Shown one piece after another: positions 61,962 through 64,000 of a DNA stretch of 64,000 nt; positions within the stretch are counted from its first letter, which is position 1, and each line of letters begins with the position of its first letter. A program made the translations under genes and the position numbers. The stretch comes from AAA044-D11 sp965268275. GTDB taxonomy: Bacteria > Actinomycetota > Actinomycetes > Nanopelagicales > Nanopelagicaceae. The notes beneath the pieces were generated by a model that was not told where the DNA came from, searched no databases, and saw nothing but the letters and a program-made list of their open reading frames with translations. The DNA lies in contig OZ254168.1 of the NCBI GenBank assembly GCA_965268275.1, positions 744,001 to 808,000 of the forward strand, in the 5' to 3' direction.

Positions 61962-62333
61962 TTAGTTAAAAGAGTCGCCACAGGCACATGAACCCTGGGC
62001 ATTTGGATTATCAATTGTGAATCCTTGTTTTTCAATGGTGTCAACGAAATCAATTGATGCACCCATCAAGTAAGGCGTGCTCATCTTGTCGGTGACAACA
62101 CTTACTGCGCCAAATTTAGTTACGGTGTCGCCATCTAGCGAGCGATCATCAAAATAGAGTTGATACTTCAGGCCAGAGCATCCGCCTGGTTGAACTGCAA
62201 CGCGCAGACTTAGGTCATCGCGACCTTCTTGAGCTAGAAGCGCAGCAACCTTTGTTGCGGCTACATCAGTAAGTCCAATTCCAGTTGCTGGCGCATTTGT
62301 AATTGTTACCTCTTGTGAAGTCTCTGTGCTCAT
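61962..62333 (-). CDS. erpA: Iron-sulfur cluster insertion protein (A-type carrier)
   Basis: About 123 residues of the HesB/IscA/ErpA family with the three cluster cysteines: one in QPGGCSGLKYQLYFDD and two in GSCACGDSF. It delivers Fe-S clusters to apo-enzymes, of which NadA and QcrA in this window are candidates. ATG 62333 is preferred because GGGGAG lies 4-5 nt upstream; an ATG at 62345 would put that sequence inside the gene. It is divergent from nadA over a symmetric promoter region. Confidence 0.93.
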   Translation of the reverse strand: MSTETSQEVTITNAPATGIGLTDVAATKVAALLAQEGRDDLSLRVAVQPGGCSGLKYQLYFDDRSLDGDTVTKFGAVSVVTDKMSTPYLMGASIDFVDTIEKQGFTIDNPNAQGSCACGDSFN

Positions 62334-62354
62334 CGTTCTCCCCATCTAAATTCG

Positions 62355-62380
62355 ATTATGGGTAAAGGCTACTCCATAAT
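62355..62380. promoter_or_regulatory. Symmetric bidirectional promoter region, erpA/nadA
   Basis: ATTATGG (62355-62361) and CCATAAT (62374-62380) form a 7-bp inverted repeat with a 12-bp centre. Each arm contains CATAAT reading outward, a 5/6 match to TATAAT. The plus arm ends 6 nt before the nadA ATG (leaderless). The minus arm would give erpA a short leader containing GGGGAG. Each -10 overlaps the other promoter's -35 position. Confidence 0.6.
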
Positions 62381-62386
62381 GTCCCT

Positions 62387-63538
62387 ATGGGCTCATCAAG
62401 ACTTTCCGAATTGCTCTTGCTCGGCCAAGGCGCCGATCCAAAGAGCGAACGTGGAGTTTCCTGTGATGGCGAACTGCCCGCAGCAAGTGACCCGCAATTA
62501 GTAGAGCGAGCACGGGTCGCAAGAGCCGCACTAGGCGATCGCGCGATGGTGTTAGGTCACCATTATCAGCGCGATGAAGTTATCCAATTTGCCGACATAA
62601 CTGGAGATTCATTCAAGTTGGCACAGGCTGCACAATCCAATAAATCTGCTGAATTTATTTTCTTCTGTGGCGTGCATTTCATGGCTGAAAGTGCCGACAT
62701 TCTCACTTCGGAACATCAGAAAATTATTCTTCCTGATTTAGCTGCTGGGTGTTCGATGGCCGATATGGCAACTGCGAAACAAGTCGATGATTGCTGGAAG
62801 GCGCTAGAAAAGATTGGCGTTGCCGGCAAGACGACACCAATTACTTATATGAATTCGTCTGCTGCGATTAAATCATTTACCGGAAAAAATGGTGGCGCGG
62901 TTTGCACATCTTCAAATGCGATGCGCGCAATGAACTGGGCTTTTGAGAAGGGAGAGAAAGTTCTTTTTCTTCCCGATCAGCATTTGGGTCGCAACACTGC
63001 GGTTTTGAATTTAGGGCTAAAGCTTGAGGATTGCGTTCTCTGGAATCCTTGGAAACCAAATGGTGGATTAACTGATGCAGAAATTATTGCGGCAAAGGTA
63101 ATTCTCTGGCGCGGCCACTGTTCAGTTCATGGAAGGTTCTCTTTGGAGAACATTGTTCAGATGCGCGCGAAACTTCCGGGAGTCCAAATTCTGGTTCATC
63201 CAGAATGTCAGCATGAAGTAGTTTCAAATGCAGATGTAGTTGGCAGCACCGAAATGATTATTAAAACCATAGAAAATTCGGCCCCGGGAAGCAAGTGGGC
63301 TGTTGGAACCGAATTGAATCTGGTTCAGCGACTGGCAAATAGATTTACAGATCGAGAAGTGCATTTCTTGGATAAAACCGTCTGCTACTGCTCGACCATG
63401 AACCGTATCGACCTACCTCATCTGGTTTGGGCGATGGAATCTTTGGTGGCTGGACGCTTGGTCAACCAAATCTCAGTAGATTCGCAGACAGCGACTTATG
63501 CAAAAGTTGCGCTCGAGCGAATGCTCGCTCTACCGTAG
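62387..63538 (+). CDS. nadA: Quinolinate synthase A
   Basis: A 383-residue NadA: MVLGHHYQRDEVIQFADITGDSF, the cluster cysteines in FFCGVHFMAESADIL, VHPECQHEVV and CYCSTMNRIDLPHLVWAMESL, and SSAAIKSFTG. It condenses iminoaspartate with dihydroxyacetone phosphate to quinolinate for NAD synthesis and needs a [4Fe-4S] cluster, which fits the divergent erpA gene. nadB and nadC are not in the window. The ATG has a -10-like CATAAT 6 nt upstream, so it is probably leaderless. Confidence 0.95.
   Translation: MGSSRLSELLLLGQGADPKSERGVSCDGELPAASDPQLVERARVARAALGDRAMVLGHHYQRDEVIQFADITGDSFKLAQAAQSNKSAEFIFFCGVHFMAESADILTSEHQKIILPDLAAGCSMADMATAKQVDDCWKALEKIGVAGKTTPITYMNSSAAIKSFTGKNGGAVCTSSNAMRAMNWAFEKGEKVLFLPDQHLGRNTAVLNLGLKLEDCVLWNPWKPNGGLTDAEIIAAKVILWRGHCSVHGRFSLENIVQMRAKLPGVQILVHPECQHEVVSNADVVGSTEMIIKTIENSAPGSKWAVGTELNLVQRLANRFTDREVHFLDKTVCYCSTMNRIDLPHLVWAMESLVAGRLVNQISVDSQTATYAKVALERMLALP
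63531..63536 (+). promoter_or_regulatory. Possible leaderless -10 element for the DUF3043 gene
   Basis: TACCGT ends 6 nt before the ATG at 63543, overlapping the end of nadA. It is a weak match outside the TA..T positions. Confidence 0.3.
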
Positions 63539-63542
63539 TGAC

Positions 63543-64000
63543 ATGACAAAATCCGAAGATAAGAATTCTGCAAAAAGCCCAGATAAGAAGGGCAAGGCAA
63601 CTCCTAAGCGAAAAGATGCCGTAGCTGCCACAAAAGTAAATTCAATAACTGCTCCTGTTTCTAAAGCCGATCGCTCGAAGAATCGTGAAGCCCTTAAAGC
63701 TGCACGTGCTGAAGCGAGAGCTGCCTATATGCGCGGTGACGAAAATGCTTTGCCAGCAAGAGATCGCGGACCAGTAAAGAGATTTGTTCGAGACTATGTC
63801 GATTCTCGCCGTTCGCTCGGAGAGTATTTCTTGCCGCTAATGATTTTTGTTTTAGTTCTTACGATTATCCCTTCAGCAGAAATTAGATTAGTTGCAATCA
63901 TATTTATGTATGGCGTAATGCTTTACTCCGTTGTGTATGGTTTTTTTGTTAGCAACAAAATTAAAAAAATAGTTGTTGAAAAATTCCCTGGTGAACCAAC
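63543..64000 (+). CDS. DUF3043-type membrane protein (partial, C-terminus beyond right edge)
   Basis: The first 152 residues are present and the gene runs off the right edge. A long Lys/Ala-rich basic N-terminus (about 1-75) with KADRSKNREALKAARAEARAAYMRGDENALPARDRGPVKRFVRDYVDSRRS is followed by two hydrophobic segments (about 96-112 and 115-136). This arrangement matches the actinobacterial DUF3043 family found near erpA and adoK. The function is unknown. It starts 4 bp after the nadA stop. Confidence 0.8.
   Translation, partial: MTKSEDKNSAKSPDKKGKATPKRKDAVAATKVNSITAPVSKADRSKNREALKAARAEARAAYMRGDENALPARDRGPVKRFVRDYVDSRRSLGEYFLPLMIFVLVLTIIPSAEIRLVAIIFMYGVMLYSVVYGFFVSNKIKKIVVEKFPGEP

Noticed and set aside
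1..64000. CRISPR arrays, insertion sequences, prophage genes, rRNA genes and rhodopsin genes
   Set aside because: None was seen: no spaced repeats of CRISPR type, no transposase or integrase motifs, no rRNA-like sequence and no retinal-binding seven-helix protein.

Overview
The window is a contiguous 64 kb piece of an actinobacterial chromosome with clearly sub-50% GC and almost no non-coding DNA. The longest gene-free stretch is about 210 bp. Three things point to the low-GC, streamlined freshwater Actinobacteria (the acI group, Ca. Nanopelagicales): mycobacterial-type synteny blocks (thrS-HIT-pgsA-patA-pimA-pdxST-yebC-ruvCAB-secDF-rel; ctaE-qcrCAB with ctaDC; adoK-erpA), extreme compaction, and a nucleoside-uptake island. 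The lineage is an inference; the actinobacterial assignment is well supported by gene order and content.

Layout. 1-9.2 kb (minus): alaS (cut by the left edge), a DUF948 protein, a four-helix FtsH-like membrane protease, a lipoprotein, aspS, hisS and a metallo-beta-lactamase-fold hydrolase. 9.4-29.2 kb: a DUF349 protein facing rel, then a long minus-strand backbone with secDF, ruvCAB, yebC, pdxST, phosphatidylinositol-mannoside genes, thrS and fused pabB-pabC. It is interrupted by one plus-strand gene that looks like a translation-factor G domain without its GTP-binding motifs. 29.3-30 kb: tRNA-Gly, tRNA-Cys, a cupin gene and tRNA-Val. 30-37.9 kb: a mosaic of small accessory genes (NTF2-like, nitroreductase, secreted metallopeptidase-like, SDR, TetR, hydrolase, two GNATs, LysE).

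36.4-39.3 kb holds a divergent semialdehyde dehydrogenase / omega-aminotransferase pair. 39.3-50.2 kb is a nucleoside salvage island: tdk, punA and a phosphopentomutase-type phosphosugar mutase converge on add, deoA, cdd and a BMP-type ABC transporter. Together they import nucleosides, deaminate and phosphorolyse them, and recover bases and pentose phosphate; an adenosine kinase homologue at 61 kb fits the same theme. 50.4-52.6 kb has an MFS transporter, a DEDDh exonuclease and a pseudo-receiver. 52.7-59.6 kb encodes the cytochrome bc1-aa3 respiratory branch as two facing operons (ctaE-qcrC-qcrA-qcrB and ctaC-ctaD-ctaF). 59.7-64 kb has a degenerate cysteine-desulfurase fold protein with a TusA partner, adoK, erpA, nadA and a partial DUF3043 membrane protein.

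Main observations. (1) Many transcription-unit heads carry a TANNNT hexamer exactly 6-7 nt before the start codon, the signature of leaderless transcription. (2) Both oxidase subunits have lost the canonical residues of the redox-inactive Mg/Mn site at their interface. (3) The desulfurase-like protein lacks the PLP lysine but keeps its persulfide cysteine loop and TusA partner. (4) The EF-G-like protein lacks the P-loop and NKxD. (5) Convergent genes overlap at their 3' ends almost without exception. No insertion sequence, prophage, CRISPR array or rRNA gene was seen.
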